A stretch of DNA of 14,553 bases, taken from positions 1-14,553 of the forward strand of contig JAAYUH010000223.1 of NCBI GenBank assembly GCA_012517755.1, read 5' to 3'. Below the pieces are notes generated by a model that made no database searches, was not told the DNA's origin, and was given only the letters and a program-made list of their open reading frames with translations. Below, one piece after another: positions 1 through 7,545 of this stretch. The first letter of the stretch is position 1. Every line of letters starts with the position of its first letter. The position numbers and the translations under genes were made by a program. The DNA is from a bacterium (lineage in GTDB: Bacteria; Caldisericota; Caldisericia; B22-G15).

Positions 1-1127
1 AATCTGAACTAACTGATTTGATAAAAAAATACAATGTAGATTTTGTGGTTTTTTCTTATTCTGATGTTTCACATGAATATGTTATGCATAAAGCTTCACT
101 TTCACTTTCAAGTGGTGCAAACTTTATGTTGCTTGGTCCAAAAGATACTCAAATCAAAAGTATAAAGCCAGTTATTTCAATATGTGCAACAAGAACAGGC
201 AGTGGCAAAAGTCAAACGACAAGAAAAATTACCGAAATTCTAAAAGAAATTGGTTTAAAACCAGTTGTTATTAGACATCCTATGCCTTACGGTGATTTAG
301 AAAAACAGAGAGTTCAAAGGTTTGAAAAAATTGAAGATATGGATAAAGAAAATTGTACTATAGAAGAGAGAGAAGAGTATGAACCACATATAAATAGAGG
401 AATAGTAGTTTATGCAGGTGTAGATTATGAAGATATACTAAGAAATGCAGAAAAAGAAGCAGATATTATTGTATGGGATGGAGGAAATAACGATTTTCCA
501 TTTTATAAATCTGATTTACAAATTGTTGTTGTCGACCCATTAAGAGCTGGTAATGAAACTACATATCATCCTGGAGAAGTAAATTTCCTATCTGCAGATG
601 TAATTGTTATTAATAAAGTTGACACATCTTCTTTTGAAAACATTCAAAAGATACGAAGTGCAATATATGAAAAAAATCCAGATGCTATAGTTGTTGAGGC
701 AGCCTCCCCTATTTTTATATATAATTATGAAAAGATTAAGGGGAAAAGAGTAATTGTTGTTGAAGATGGACCTACATTAACTCATGGTAATATGTCATAT
801 GGAGCAGGATTTGTTGCAGCAAAAAAATATGGTGCTAAGGAGATTGTTGATCCTCACCCATATATTAAAGGTTCTATTAAAGAAGCATTCGAAAAATATC
901 AACAATTAGGACAAATTATACCTGCTCTTGGTTATGGTGAAAATCAACTTAAAGAACTCGAAGAGGTAATAAATTCAATTCCTGCTGATCTTGTGATAGT
1001 GGCTACACCTATAAATCTTGGAAGGATAATAAAAATTAATAAAGAAAATGTTAGAGTTCTTTATGAATTACAAGAAATTGGAAAACCCGATTTAAAAGAG
1101 ATAATTTCAAAAAAATTTAAAAAATGA
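1..1127 (+). CDS. Cyclic 2,3-diphosphoglycerate synthetase-like GTPase/ATPase (5' partial)
   Basis: The frame is open to the window edge (first full codon at base 3), so the TTG at 18 is not a true start; about 60-80 N-terminal residues are probably missing compared with the roughly 450-460-residue archaeal enzyme. Visible motifs are a P-loop (TGSGKSQTT, about bases 194-220), a switch-like WDGGNNDFPF stretch near 475-505, and NKVD (about 610-623), a G4-type guanine-specificity motif. A glycine-rich segment (HGNMSYGAG) lies near 785-810. In hyperthermophilic methanogens the family makes cyclic 2,3-diphosphoglycerate, a thermoprotectant, from 2,3-DPG and ATP. Bacterial homologues carry this name by similarity and their reaction is largely unproven, so the family is confident and the substrate is not. 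The stop overlaps the next start as ATGA, implying translational coupling. Confidence 0.82.
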   Translation, partial: SELTDLIKKYNVDFVVFSYSDVSHEYVMHKASLSLSSGANFMLLGPKDTQIKSIKPVISICATRTGSGKSQTTRKITEILKEIGLKPVVIRHPMPYGDLEKQRVQRFEKIEDMDKENCTIEEREEYEPHINRGIVVYAGVDYEDILRNAEKEADIIVWDGGNNDFPFYKSDLQIVVVDPLRAGNETTYHPGEVNFLSADVIVINKVDTSSFENIQKIRSAIYEKNPDAIVVEAASPIFIYNYEKIKGKRVIVVEDGPTLTHGNMSYGAGFVAAKKYGAKEIVDPHPYIKGSIKEAFEKYQQLGQIIPALGYGENQLKELEEVINSIPADLVIVATPINLGRIIKINKENVRVLYELQEIGKPDLKEIISKKFKK

Positions 1128-1777
1128 TATTTCTCTTTTTGCTAATAATCTTTTTACCAATTCTGTTTTTAATTTTTATTTTACCTATTGGTTATTTAAT
1201 CCATGGTTTTCTAAATTTATTGACAATTCCTCTTCAGATAATTGAAATTGCAATTAACAGGAAACTAAGAAAAAATCATGCTCTTGAGCATGCAACAATA
1301 AACGTTTTAGAAGAAAGAGTTGGAAGAAAAAATATTTTCTCAGGATATGCAAGAGAAAATGGTTTCTATGTTTTTGGACCAGCATCACCATACGAAATTT
1401 TTTCTTCAAGCATAGAAGGAAGAGAAAGATTAATCAATGGTGAAAAAAATCTCGCAATTCATAATAGATGTGGAACAAGTATTGCTGTTGCAAGTTTTTT
1501 AACCTTTCTTGTTTTTTTAATCCTTCTAATCTTAACCCACTCTATAAATATTCTTTTACTTTTACTTGCTTTTTTGATAGGAGAAATTTTGGGTCCTCCA
1601 CTTGGAAAACTAACTCAAGCATATTTTACAACTGATGCAAATGTAAGTGATATAAAAATTGTTGATATTGAGTATAATCCAAAAAATATTTTTGGACCCT
1701 TTGGAATTACATATCCATCAAGATCATCTTCTTTTTTTATAAAAACAACAGAAGTAGAAAAATTTAAAGTTTTATGA
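1124..1777 (+). CDS. DUF6391-type membrane protein with HxxEH motif
   Basis: A 217-residue protein of unknown function. A hydrophobic segment (about residues 1-38) is followed by a conserved-looking cytosolic stretch containing KNHALEHAT (residues 50-58). A HNRCGTS motif (113-119) comes next, then two packed membrane helices (about 120-137 and 140-160) and a soluble tail. The HALEHAT signature matches my memory of DUF6391 proteins of cyanobacteria and other bacteria, which have no assigned role. The H52-x-x-E55-H56 spacing is the form used for metal binding in inverse zincins, but I have no evidence that it binds metal here. The start overlaps the GTPase stop (ATGA at 1124-1127), and the stop overlaps the prenyltransferase start in the same way, so all three are probably one translationally coupled unit. 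Confidence 0.7.
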   Translation: MIFLFLLIIFLPILFLIFILPIGYLIHGFLNLLTIPLQIIEIAINRKLRKNHALEHATINVLEERVGRKNIFSGYARENGFYVFGPASPYEIFSSSIEGRERLINGEKNLAIHNRCGTSIAVASFLTFLVFLILLILTHSINILLLLLAFLIGEILGPPLGKLTQAYFTTDANVSDIKIVDIEYNPKNIFGPFGITYPSRSSSFFIKTTEVEKFKVL

Positions 1778-2634
1778 AAAATTTCTTTAACTTAATTAGG
1801 GTTAATCATTGGATAAAAAATCTATTTGTTTTTGCTCCACTTTTATTCTCTAAAAACCTTTTTAACAAATCTTTTTTTCTACAAACTTTTGTATCTTTTA
1901 TCTTACTTTCATTGTTAACAAGTGGCCTTTATGTTTTTAATGATATAAAAGATTTAGAAAATGACAAACTTCATCCAATAAAAAAAGAGAGACCTTTAGC
2001 AAAAGGGATTTTTTCAAAAAATTTTGCATTAATAATTTCAATTTCTTTTATTTCAATTTCTCTAATTTTTTCATTTTTTTTAAATTACAAATTAACACTC
2101 CTTTTTATTTTTTATATTTTTATTAACATTTTGTATACAATCTATTTTAAAAAAATAGTTATCATAGATGTTTTTGTAATTGCTTTAAATTTTATATTGA
2201 GAATTTTAACAGGCTCTATAGCAACAGGAATTAATATTTCAAGTTGGTTAATTCTTTGCACACTTTTTCTATCACTATTTTTGGGATTTTCAAAAAGAAG
2301 ATTTGAAATTATATCTTTAAAAGAAAATGCAAATAGACATCGAGAAGTTCTCTCTTCTTACTCTGTGGACTTTCTTGATAAAATAATTGTTGTTTTATCT
2401 ACTTCAACAATTCTATCTTATGCATTGTATACAGTATCGATCGAAACAAAAGAAAAATTTGGAGAATCTCTTGTTTATACAATCCCATTTGTTATTTATG
2501 GAATTTTAAGATATTTATATTTAATTTATAAAACAAATGAAGGAGAACCGACAAAGCTCGTAACTTCTGATATCCCTCTTATATTAACAATTACTTTTTG
2601 GATTATAACTTCTATTATTTTTATTTATAGATAA
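1774..2634 (+). CDS. UbiA-family prenyltransferase, decaprenyl-phosphate phosphoribosyltransferase-like
   Basis: A 286-residue polytopic membrane protein with about eight hydrophobic segments. The first aspartate-rich motif is at residues 56-64 (NDIKDLEND), followed by LHPIKKERPLAKG (66-78). The HPxKxxRPxAxG form is that of the branch containing decaprenyl-phosphate phosphoribosyltransferase (Rv3806c type), which moves phosphoribose from PRPP to a polyprenyl phosphate. A cytosolic GFSKRRFE motif (171-178) and SYSVDFLD (195-202) fit the second conserved loop of that branch. Length is normal for the family. The usual partner genes for arabinofuranose donors (epimerase, phosphatase) are not in the window, so the acceptor and product stay open; another lipid-linked transferase is possible. 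The gene overlaps its upstream neighbour by four bases, and 34 bp separate it from the carbonic anhydrase gene. Confidence 0.8.
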   Translation: MKNFFNLIRVNHWIKNLFVFAPLLFSKNLFNKSFFLQTFVSFILLSLLTSGLYVFNDIKDLENDKLHPIKKERPLAKGIFSKNFALIISISFISISLIFSFFLNYKLTLLFIFYIFINILYTIYFKKIVIIDVFVIALNFILRILTGSIATGINISSWLILCTLFLSLFLGFSKRRFEIISLKENANRHREVLSSYSVDFLDKIIVVLSTSTILSYALYTVSIETKEKFGESLVYTIPFVIYGILRYLYLIYKTNEGEPTKLVTSDIPLILTITFWIITSIIFIYR

Positions 2635-2637
2635 ATT

Positions 2638-2660
2638 TATTATAATCTATTATAAAAGAG
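2638..2660 (+). promoter_or_regulatory. Possible -10 promoter region before the carbonic anhydrase gene
   Basis: The 34-bp gap holds TATAAT (2641-2646) and an overlapping TATTAT (2648-2653), both well placed for a transcript with a very short leader. The 11-mer ATCTATTATAA (2645-2655) recurs before the adenine deaminase gene at almost the same distance from the start codon. No convincing -35 box is visible, and such strings are common in AT-rich DNA. Confidence 0.3.
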
Positions 2661-2668
2661 GTGCTATT

Positions 2669-3172
2669 TTGATAAGAGATTATAAAGATTTTAAACCAAA
2701 AATTGGAAAGAAGTCTTGGATAAGTGAAACTGCCTATATTATAGGAAATGTTATTATTGGAGATAATGTAGGTGTTTGGTTTGGTGCTGTTATAAGAGGA
2801 GATGTAAACTCAATAATAATTGGTGATGATACAAATATTCAGGATAATTCAGTTATTCATTCTGAACCTAACTATCCAACAAAAATTGGAAAAGGTGTTA
2901 CAATAGGACACAATTCAATTGTACATGGTTGTGAAATAGGTGATAACACTCTTATAGGTATGGGTTCAATCATTTTAAATGGCGCAAAAATTGGAAATAA
3001 CTCAATAGTTGGTGCAGGTTCTATTGTTACAGAAGAAAAAGTTTTTGAAGATAATTCATTGATACTCGGTACACCTGCAAGATTTTTGAGAAAATTGACA
3101 AATGAAGAGATAAACAGAATAAAACAGAATGCAAAAGCATATATATCTCTAAAAGATCAGTATTTAAAATAA
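2669..3172 (+). CDS. Gamma-class carbonic anhydrase / hexapeptide-repeat protein
   Basis: A 167-residue left-handed beta-helix protein made of repeated hexapeptide units such as IIGDNV, KIGKGV and EIGDNT. The three zinc/iron-binding histidines of gamma carbonic anhydrases are recognisable at H64 (SVIHSE), H81 (TIGHNS) and H86 (VHGCEI). The conserved RGD (43-45) and the Q58/D59 pair are also present. The family (Cam/CamH/YrdA-like) hydrates CO2 in some members, while others have no shown activity. The acidic loop of the methanogen Cam enzyme is missing, as in the shorter CamH-like group. Translation most likely begins at the TTG at 2669, preceded by AGAGGTG at 2657-2663; no ATG lies nearby in frame. 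The protein is probably cytosolic, with no signal peptide. Confidence 0.87.
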   Translation: MIRDYKDFKPKIGKKSWISETAYIIGNVIIGDNVGVWFGAVIRGDVNSIIIGDDTNIQDNSVIHSEPNYPTKIGKGVTIGHNSIVHGCEIGDNTLIGMGSIILNGAKIGNNSIVGAGSIVTEEKVFEDNSLILGTPARFLRKLTNEEINRIKQNAKAYISLKDQYLK

Positions 3173-3176
3173 TTTT

Positions 3177-3187
3177 ATCTATTATAA
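3177..3187 (+). promoter_or_regulatory. Possible -10 element before the adenine deaminase gene
   Basis: The 11-mer ATCTATTATAA ends 14 nt before the ATG at 3202. The identical 11-mer ends 13 nt before the TTG at 2669. It contains a TATTAT box (3180-3185) and is followed by the Shine-Dalgarno sequence GAGGT (3193-3197). No good -35 box is visible, so this rests on the repeated word and its position. Confidence 0.25.
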
Positions 3188-3201
3188 CTTTTGAGGTATA
3201 A

Positions 3202-4923
3202 ATGAGTTTAAGAGAGAGAATCGAGGTCGCAAAAGAAGAGAGAGAAGGAGATGTTATTTTAAAAGATGTAAAAATTGTTAATGTTTTTGATAACTCTATT
3301 GAAGAAGGAGACATTATTATTTATGAAAATGAAATTGTCGGAGTTGGAAAATATAATAAAGCAAAAGAGATTTACAATTTAAAAGGATATTATGCTTCAC
3401 CTGGCTTAATAGATAGTCATATACACATAGAAAGTACATTTTTAACACCAGGTGAATTTGCAAAAGCTGTTATACCCCAAGGCACTTTATGTGTTATTGC
3501 TGATCCTCATGAAATTGCAAATGTATCAGGAATAAGAGGTATAAAATATATTTTGAATGCCTCAGAAAATTTGCCTATGGATATATTTTTTATGTTACCT
3601 TCTTGTGTTCCTTCTTCGCCTTACGAAAATTCAGGTGCAAGATTAAATATAGAACATCTCTATCCATTTTTATCAAATGGAAGAGTTCTTGGACTTGGTG
3701 AAATGATGAACTATCCTGGTGTATTAAATTGTGATGTAGATGTTTTAAGAAAATTGGAATATTTCGAAAATAAAATTATAGATGGACATGCTCCATTTTT
3801 ACTTGGTAATAATCTCAACGCATACATAACAGGAGGTATCAAATCTGATCATGAATGCACAAATTTACCAGAAGCAAGAGAAAAGTTAAAAAAGGGAATG
3901 TGGATAATGATAAGGGAAGGAAGTGCTGCTAAGGATTTAGATGCTTTATTTCCATTAATTGATACAAATACTTATCCTCAAATTTTATTATGCACAGATG
4001 ATAGACATCCAAAGGATTTGATTAAAGAGGGTCACATCAACTCAATTTTAAAAAAACTTGTAAAAAAGGGGCTTGATCCAGTTTTATCAATAAGACTTTC
4101 AACATTAAATCCTTCAAGATATTTTAATTTATCTAAAATCGGAGCCATAGCTCCTAATTATTATGCAAATATTGTTGTTTTCTCAGATTTAAATAATTTT
4201 GAACCTCTTCTTGTTTTTCATAAAGGTAATCTTGTTGCAAAAGAGGGAATTCCGATGTTCTCCTATGAAAGAACAAAATCAGAAGGTGGAGTAAAAAATA
4301 CTGTTAATATTAAAACCTTAACATATGATAAAGTAAGAATTAAAGCATTAAAGGAATATATTAATGTAATCGGAGCTTCTTCGAATTCATTAATTACTGA
4401 AAAATATGTTTTTAAAGCAAATATTGAGGATGGATATATAATATCTGACACAAAGAGAGATATTTTAAAAATAGTTGTAGTTGAAAGACATAAAGCAACA
4501 GGAAATGTAGGAATTGGATTTATTAAAGGATTCAAATTAAAATCAGGTGCAATAGCGTCTTCAATTGCTCATGATCATCATAATATTGTATCTATTGGAA
4601 CAAATGATAAAGATATATTACTTTCAATTTCCATACTTGAATCTTATGGCGGAGGAATATCAGTTGCAAAGGATGGTAAAATTTTGCATTTATTATCTCT
4701 TCCTTATGGAGGTTTAATGACAGATAGAAGTGCAAAAGAAGTTAATGAAGAATATAATAAATTGCTTTTTATTGCAAAAAAACTTGGTACAGAACTAGAA
4801 GATCCCTTCATGACTCTTTCTTTTATGGCGCTTCCTGTTATTCCTCACTTAAAAATCACTGACATTGGATTAGTGGACACAGATACTTTTAAAGTTATAT
4901 CAATTTTTGATACTGGAGGATAA
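3202..4923 (+). CDS. ade: Adenine deaminase
   Basis: A 573-residue amidohydrolase-superfamily enzyme converting adenine to hypoxanthine and ammonia in purine salvage or degradation; normal family length. Metal-site motifs run in order: DSHIHIEST (71-79, H73/H75), ADPHEIANV (100-108), GLGEMMNYPGV (164-174, E167 as bridging carboxylate), DGHAP (194-198), SDHE (215-218) and CTDDR (264-268, D266). The C-terminal region carries the family-typical AHDHHN stretch near residue 455. The ATG at 3202 has GAGGT just upstream. The stop is 2 nt from the next start, and the GGAGG serving that gene lies within its last codons (4916-4920), so the two are probably made together. The name is secure for the family; activity on related purines such as isoguanine is not excluded. 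Confidence 0.93.
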   Translation: MSLRERIEVAKEEREGDVILKDVKIVNVFDNSIEEGDIIIYENEIVGVGKYNKAKEIYNLKGYYASPGLIDSHIHIESTFLTPGEFAKAVIPQGTLCVIADPHEIANVSGIRGIKYILNASENLPMDIFFMLPSCVPSSPYENSGARLNIEHLYPFLSNGRVLGLGEMMNYPGVLNCDVDVLRKLEYFENKIIDGHAPFLLGNNLNAYITGGIKSDHECTNLPEAREKLKKGMWIMIREGSAAKDLDALFPLIDTNTYPQILLCTDDRHPKDLIKEGHINSILKKLVKKGLDPVLSIRLSTLNPSRYFNLSKIGAIAPNYYANIVVFSDLNNFEPLLVFHKGNLVAKEGIPMFSYERTKSEGGVKNTVNIKTLTYDKVRIKALKEYINVIGASSNSLITEKYVFKANIEDGYIISDTKRDILKIVVVERHKATGNVGIGFIKGFKLKSGAIASSIAHDHHNIVSIGTNDKDILLSISILESYGGGISVAKDGKILHLLSLPYGGLMTDRSAKEVNEEYNKLLFIAKKLGTELEDPFMTLSFMALPVIPHLKITDIGLVDTDTFKVISIFDTGG

Positions 4924-4925
4924 AT

Positions 4926-6290
4926 ATGAAAATAATAATAGGCGGGATGATTTATTATAATGGAAAACTTGAAAATTTTGATATTTTAATTGAAAAGGAA
5001 TCAATAATAGGTATTGGTAGATTTTCCACTGAGGGTAAAGAAATAATTGATGCGACAGGTTTAATTGTTTTACCTGGCGGTATAGATATGCATGTTCATT
5101 TTAATGATCCCGGATTTACTCATAGAGAAGATTTTGAAACAGGAAGTAAAGCAGCGATATCTTCAGGAATAACAACTGTAGTTGATATGCCATGTACTTC
5201 AATTCCTCAAATAAAAAATAGAGAATCTCTCTTTATTAAATTAGATTCTATTAAAAATAAGGCTTTTTGTGATTATGCTTTCTATGGGGGTATAACAGGT
5301 GATATGGTCAGAGCTTCAAGCTTTAACGATCTGATTGAACTACACAATGAAGGTGTTATTGGATTTAAGATTTATGGTTATTCTTCTGCTCCATATTACG
5401 AAAATTTATCCTATGGAGAAATGTACGAACTTTTTACATTTTTAAAGAAAGAGGATATTTTATTTACAATTCATGCTGAAGATTTCTCAATAATAGATTA
5501 TTTTATGGAGAAAACAAAAAATAACAAAAATTTAAAAGGTGGAGAAGCATGGATAAAAGCAAGACCATATATAGCAGAGCCAATTTCAATCTGGAATACT
5601 TCAAGATTAATAAAAGATACAAACCTAAGATTACATATTGCCCATTTATCTACAAGTGAAGGCGCTAAAATTGTTAAAGAAAGGAAAAACGAGGGAGTAA
5701 AAATAAGTTGTGAAGTAACACCACACCATCTTTTATTAACTTATGATGATTTAATCAAAAATCCAATATTAGTAAAAACATCCCCTCCTGTTAGATGCTA
5801 TGAAAATAGAGAACTGTTGTGGAAATATTTAGAAAATGGAACCATTGACTCTGTTGCTTCTGACCATTTTTCTGGTGAATTGAGCAGCGAAAAAAATAAA
5901 GAAAATATTTTTGATATTGCTTCAGGTATATCAGGAATTGATATAATTTTTCCTTTAATATTCTCAGAAGGTGTAATGAAAAAGAGAATAACAATAAAAA
6001 GATTTGTTGAAATTATGAGTGAGAATCCAGCAAAAATTTTAAAAATCAGTAAAAATAAAGGTAACATAGAAATTGGAAAGGACGCAGACCTTGTTTTTAT
6101 TGATTTGAAAAGAAAGTGGAAAATAAGAGGTGAAAAATTTTATAGTAAAGGTAAGTATACACCTTTTGAAAATTATGAAATATTTGGAAAAGTTGTTAAA
6201 GTATTCCTTAGAGGTGAAGTTGTTTTTGACGAAAATAAGGGCTTTCTTGTCGAAAGTGGATATGGTAAATGGATTAAGAGAGAATTTTAA
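4926..6290 (+). CDS. Dihydroorotase/allantoinase-type cyclic amidohydrolase
   Basis: A 454-residue TIM-barrel amidohydrolase with a complete dinuclear metal site: H56 and H58 (DMHVHF), carbamylated-lysine candidate K148 (GFKIYG), H183 (IHAEDF), H240 (IAHLST) and D313 (ASDHFSG). The C-terminal tail (KYTPFENYEIFGKVVK, then a RGEVVF strand) is typical of dihydroorotase, allantoinase and hydantoinase. The substrate cannot be fixed: dihydroorotases normally have MPNTxP, whereas this protein has MPCTSIP (88-94), closer to the allantoinase pattern. No other pyrimidine-biosynthesis gene is present, while an adenine deaminase lies directly upstream. That favours a ring-opening step in nucleobase catabolism, but a biosynthetic dihydroorotase remains possible. 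The start ATG follows GGAGG at 4916-4920. Confidence 0.85.
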   Translation: MKIIIGGMIYYNGKLENFDILIEKESIIGIGRFSTEGKEIIDATGLIVLPGGIDMHVHFNDPGFTHREDFETGSKAAISSGITTVVDMPCTSIPQIKNRESLFIKLDSIKNKAFCDYAFYGGITGDMVRASSFNDLIELHNEGVIGFKIYGYSSAPYYENLSYGEMYELFTFLKKEDILFTIHAEDFSIIDYFMEKTKNNKNLKGGEAWIKARPYIAEPISIWNTSRLIKDTNLRLHIAHLSTSEGAKIVKERKNEGVKISCEVTPHHLLLTYDDLIKNPILVKTSPPVRCYENRELLWKYLENGTIDSVASDHFSGELSSEKNKENIFDIASGISGIDIIFPLIFSEGVMKKRITIKRFVEIMSENPAKILKISKNKGNIEIGKDADLVFIDLKRKWKIRGEKFYSKGKYTPFENYEIFGKVVKVFLRGEVVFDENKGFLVESGYGKWIKREF

Positions 6291-6295
6291 TTTGA

Positions 6296-7174
6296 ATGGA
6301 TATAAAAGTTGAAGAAGAATGGATTAAAGCAAAAGAAGAATTTATTAAAAGTGGTAAAAAATTAATAGTAATTGGTTGTTCTGATTCTGGAAAATCAACA
6401 TTTATTCTTTATCTTGCAAATGAGATTTATAAAACAGGAAAAAAAGTTGGTATTCTTGACCTTGATATTGGACAATCCAATATTGGACCTCCTAGCACAA
6501 TAGGATTTGGTATAGTTAAGAAAAATTTAAACAGTTTATTAGAAATAGAGTCTGAAAAATTATATTTTATTGGAGATGTTTCACCAAAAGGGAATCTTTT
6601 ACAAATAATCATTGGTGGTTTTAAACTCTTGAATGAGATGGAAAAATATAATTTAGATTATATATTAATTGATACAACGGGTCTTGTTGATGGTCTTATT
6701 GGAGAATTATTAAAACAGAATAAAATTGAAATTTTAAATCCTGATTTTATTTTTCTATTTGAAGATAATAAAGAAAGAGAAAATTTAATAAAGCCATTTA
6801 TTTTTGATAATAAAATAATTATAAGATTAAAACCATCTTCAAATAGCATTGAAAGAACAAAATTAGAAAGAATTGAATATAGAAATAATAGATTTAGAGA
6901 ATATTTTTTTAATTCTAAAGAATTTGAAATACATTTCAAAGAAGAAAATATTTTAAGTCCTAATTTTAAAAAATTCATACCCTTTCAAAATTCAATTGTT
7001 GGTTTTCTTGATAAGGATAGGTTTTTGGTATGCATTGGAGTTCTAAAAAAAATTGACCTTTATAAAAATAAAATTATAGTAAATTTACCTGAATCAGATT
7101 TTAAAAGAATAAAATTTATTAAATTCTCAAATTTACAATATCAATATGGTGTCAGACACCATATTGATATTTAA
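6296..7174 (+). CDS. Clp1/Grc3-family polynucleotide 5'-hydroxyl kinase-like P-loop protein
   Basis: A 292-residue protein with Walker A GCSDSGKST (27-35), the diagnostic Clp1_P segment DLDIGQSNIGPPST (55-68) and DTTGLVDG (126-133). A later basic segment, with YRNNRFREYF, resembles the region after the kinase core in archaeal and eukaryotic Clp1/Grc3/Nol9 proteins. Those enzymes phosphorylate RNA or DNA 5'-hydroxyl ends in tRNA or rRNA processing or repair. The family is well known in archaea and eukaryotes and less studied in bacteria. The ATG at 6296 is 5 nt after the upstream stop, with only a weak AAGAGAG-type ribosome site, suggesting coupling to upstream translation. The last dozen codons form a perfect hairpin. 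Family call is good; substrate is inferred. Confidence 0.82.
   Translation: MDIKVEEEWIKAKEEFIKSGKKLIVIGCSDSGKSTFILYLANEIYKTGKKVGILDLDIGQSNIGPPSTIGFGIVKKNLNSLLEIESEKLYFIGDVSPKGNLLQIIIGGFKLLNEMEKYNLDYILIDTTGLVDGLIGELLKQNKIEILNPDFIFLFEDNKERENLIKPFIFDNKIIIRLKPSSNSIERTKLERIEYRNNRFREYFFNSKEFEIHFKEENILSPNFKKFIPFQNSIVGFLDKDRFLVCIGVLKKIDLYKNKIIVNLPESDFKRIKFIKFSNLQYQYGVRHHIDI
7137..7171. terminator. Perfect 35-bp palindrome between convergent genes, likely bidirectional terminator
   Basis: Two 17-base arms (7137-7153 and 7155-7171) are exact reverse complements around one central A at 7154. The core is GGTGTC/GACACC flanked by AT pairs. It lies in the final codons of the Clp1-like gene, 3 nt short of the end of its stop codon, and 15 nt from the end of the convergent HdrA-like gene. 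This position fits a two-way terminator. The tracts after it are A/T-rich but not clean T runs, so termination strength is uncertain. Confidence 0.65.
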
Positions 7175-7185
7175 TATATAAATTC

Positions 7186-7545
7186 TTAATTATCTGTATC
7201 CTTTATTATTTTTTTAATTGTTTCTAAAGCTTTTACTGTGTCCATATTTCTAATATCTACTCCATAATGTTTTGTTTTTTCAAAACCTGCTTTTTCAAAA
7301 GCATCTCTGAACATTTTTACCTGCATCTTTGGATCACAACCAGCAATATAAAGTTTATCAATTTTTCCATTGGCAGATAAAAGTGTTGAAAGAAAATTAT
7401 CTCCATCATCAGCACAAAGTTGAGGATGAATTGCTACAAAATCTACTAACCCCTCTCTTCTTAATGTGTTTAATATTTCAAAAATATTCATATTTTGAAA
7501 AGATGGACATGTTCCTTGACAAACACAAAGTAATAAACCTTTCAT
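7186..7545 (-). CDS. Free-standing HdrA-N-terminal-like cysteine protein
   Basis: A 119-residue protein with cysteines at 7, 9, 13, 44 and 70, in CVCQGTC (7-13), HPQLCADDGD (40-49) and AGCDPKMQ (68-75). It ends with GVDIRNMDT near residue 95. The order C...C...GCxPxM...FR...AG...IRN resembles the N-terminal domain of heterodisulfide reductase subunit A, which precedes the FAD module there and carries its own Fe-S site. Here the FAD and ferredoxin-like modules are absent, so this is the domain alone. It follows a ferredoxin gene with an ATGA overlap (7542-7545) and has a strong GGAGGTG ribosome site. Cluster binding and an electron-transfer role with the ferredoxin are inferred from cysteines and context; the substrate is unknown. 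Confidence 0.68.
   Translation of the reverse strand: MKGLLLCVCQGTCPSFQNMNIFEILNTLRREGLVDFVAIHPQLCADDGDNFLSTLLSANGKIDKLYIAGCDPKMQVKMFRDAFEKAGFEKTKHYGVDIRNMDTVKALETIKKIIKDTDN

Noticed and set aside
3027..3314. Minus-strand frame across the carbonic anhydrase/deaminase junction
   Set aside because: Low-complexity translation with no motif, antisense to two confident genes.
4263..4535. Minus-strand 90-residue frame inside the adenine deaminase gene
   Set aside because: Antisense to the deaminase C-terminal domain; no motifs or start signal. The same applies to the minus-strand frames at 5791-6067, 6427-6978, 12850-13197 and 13567-13860.
6130..6312. Plus-strand 60-residue frame over the end of the amidohydrolase gene
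   Set aside because: Shifted reading of the conserved amidohydrolase tail, with no ribosome site.
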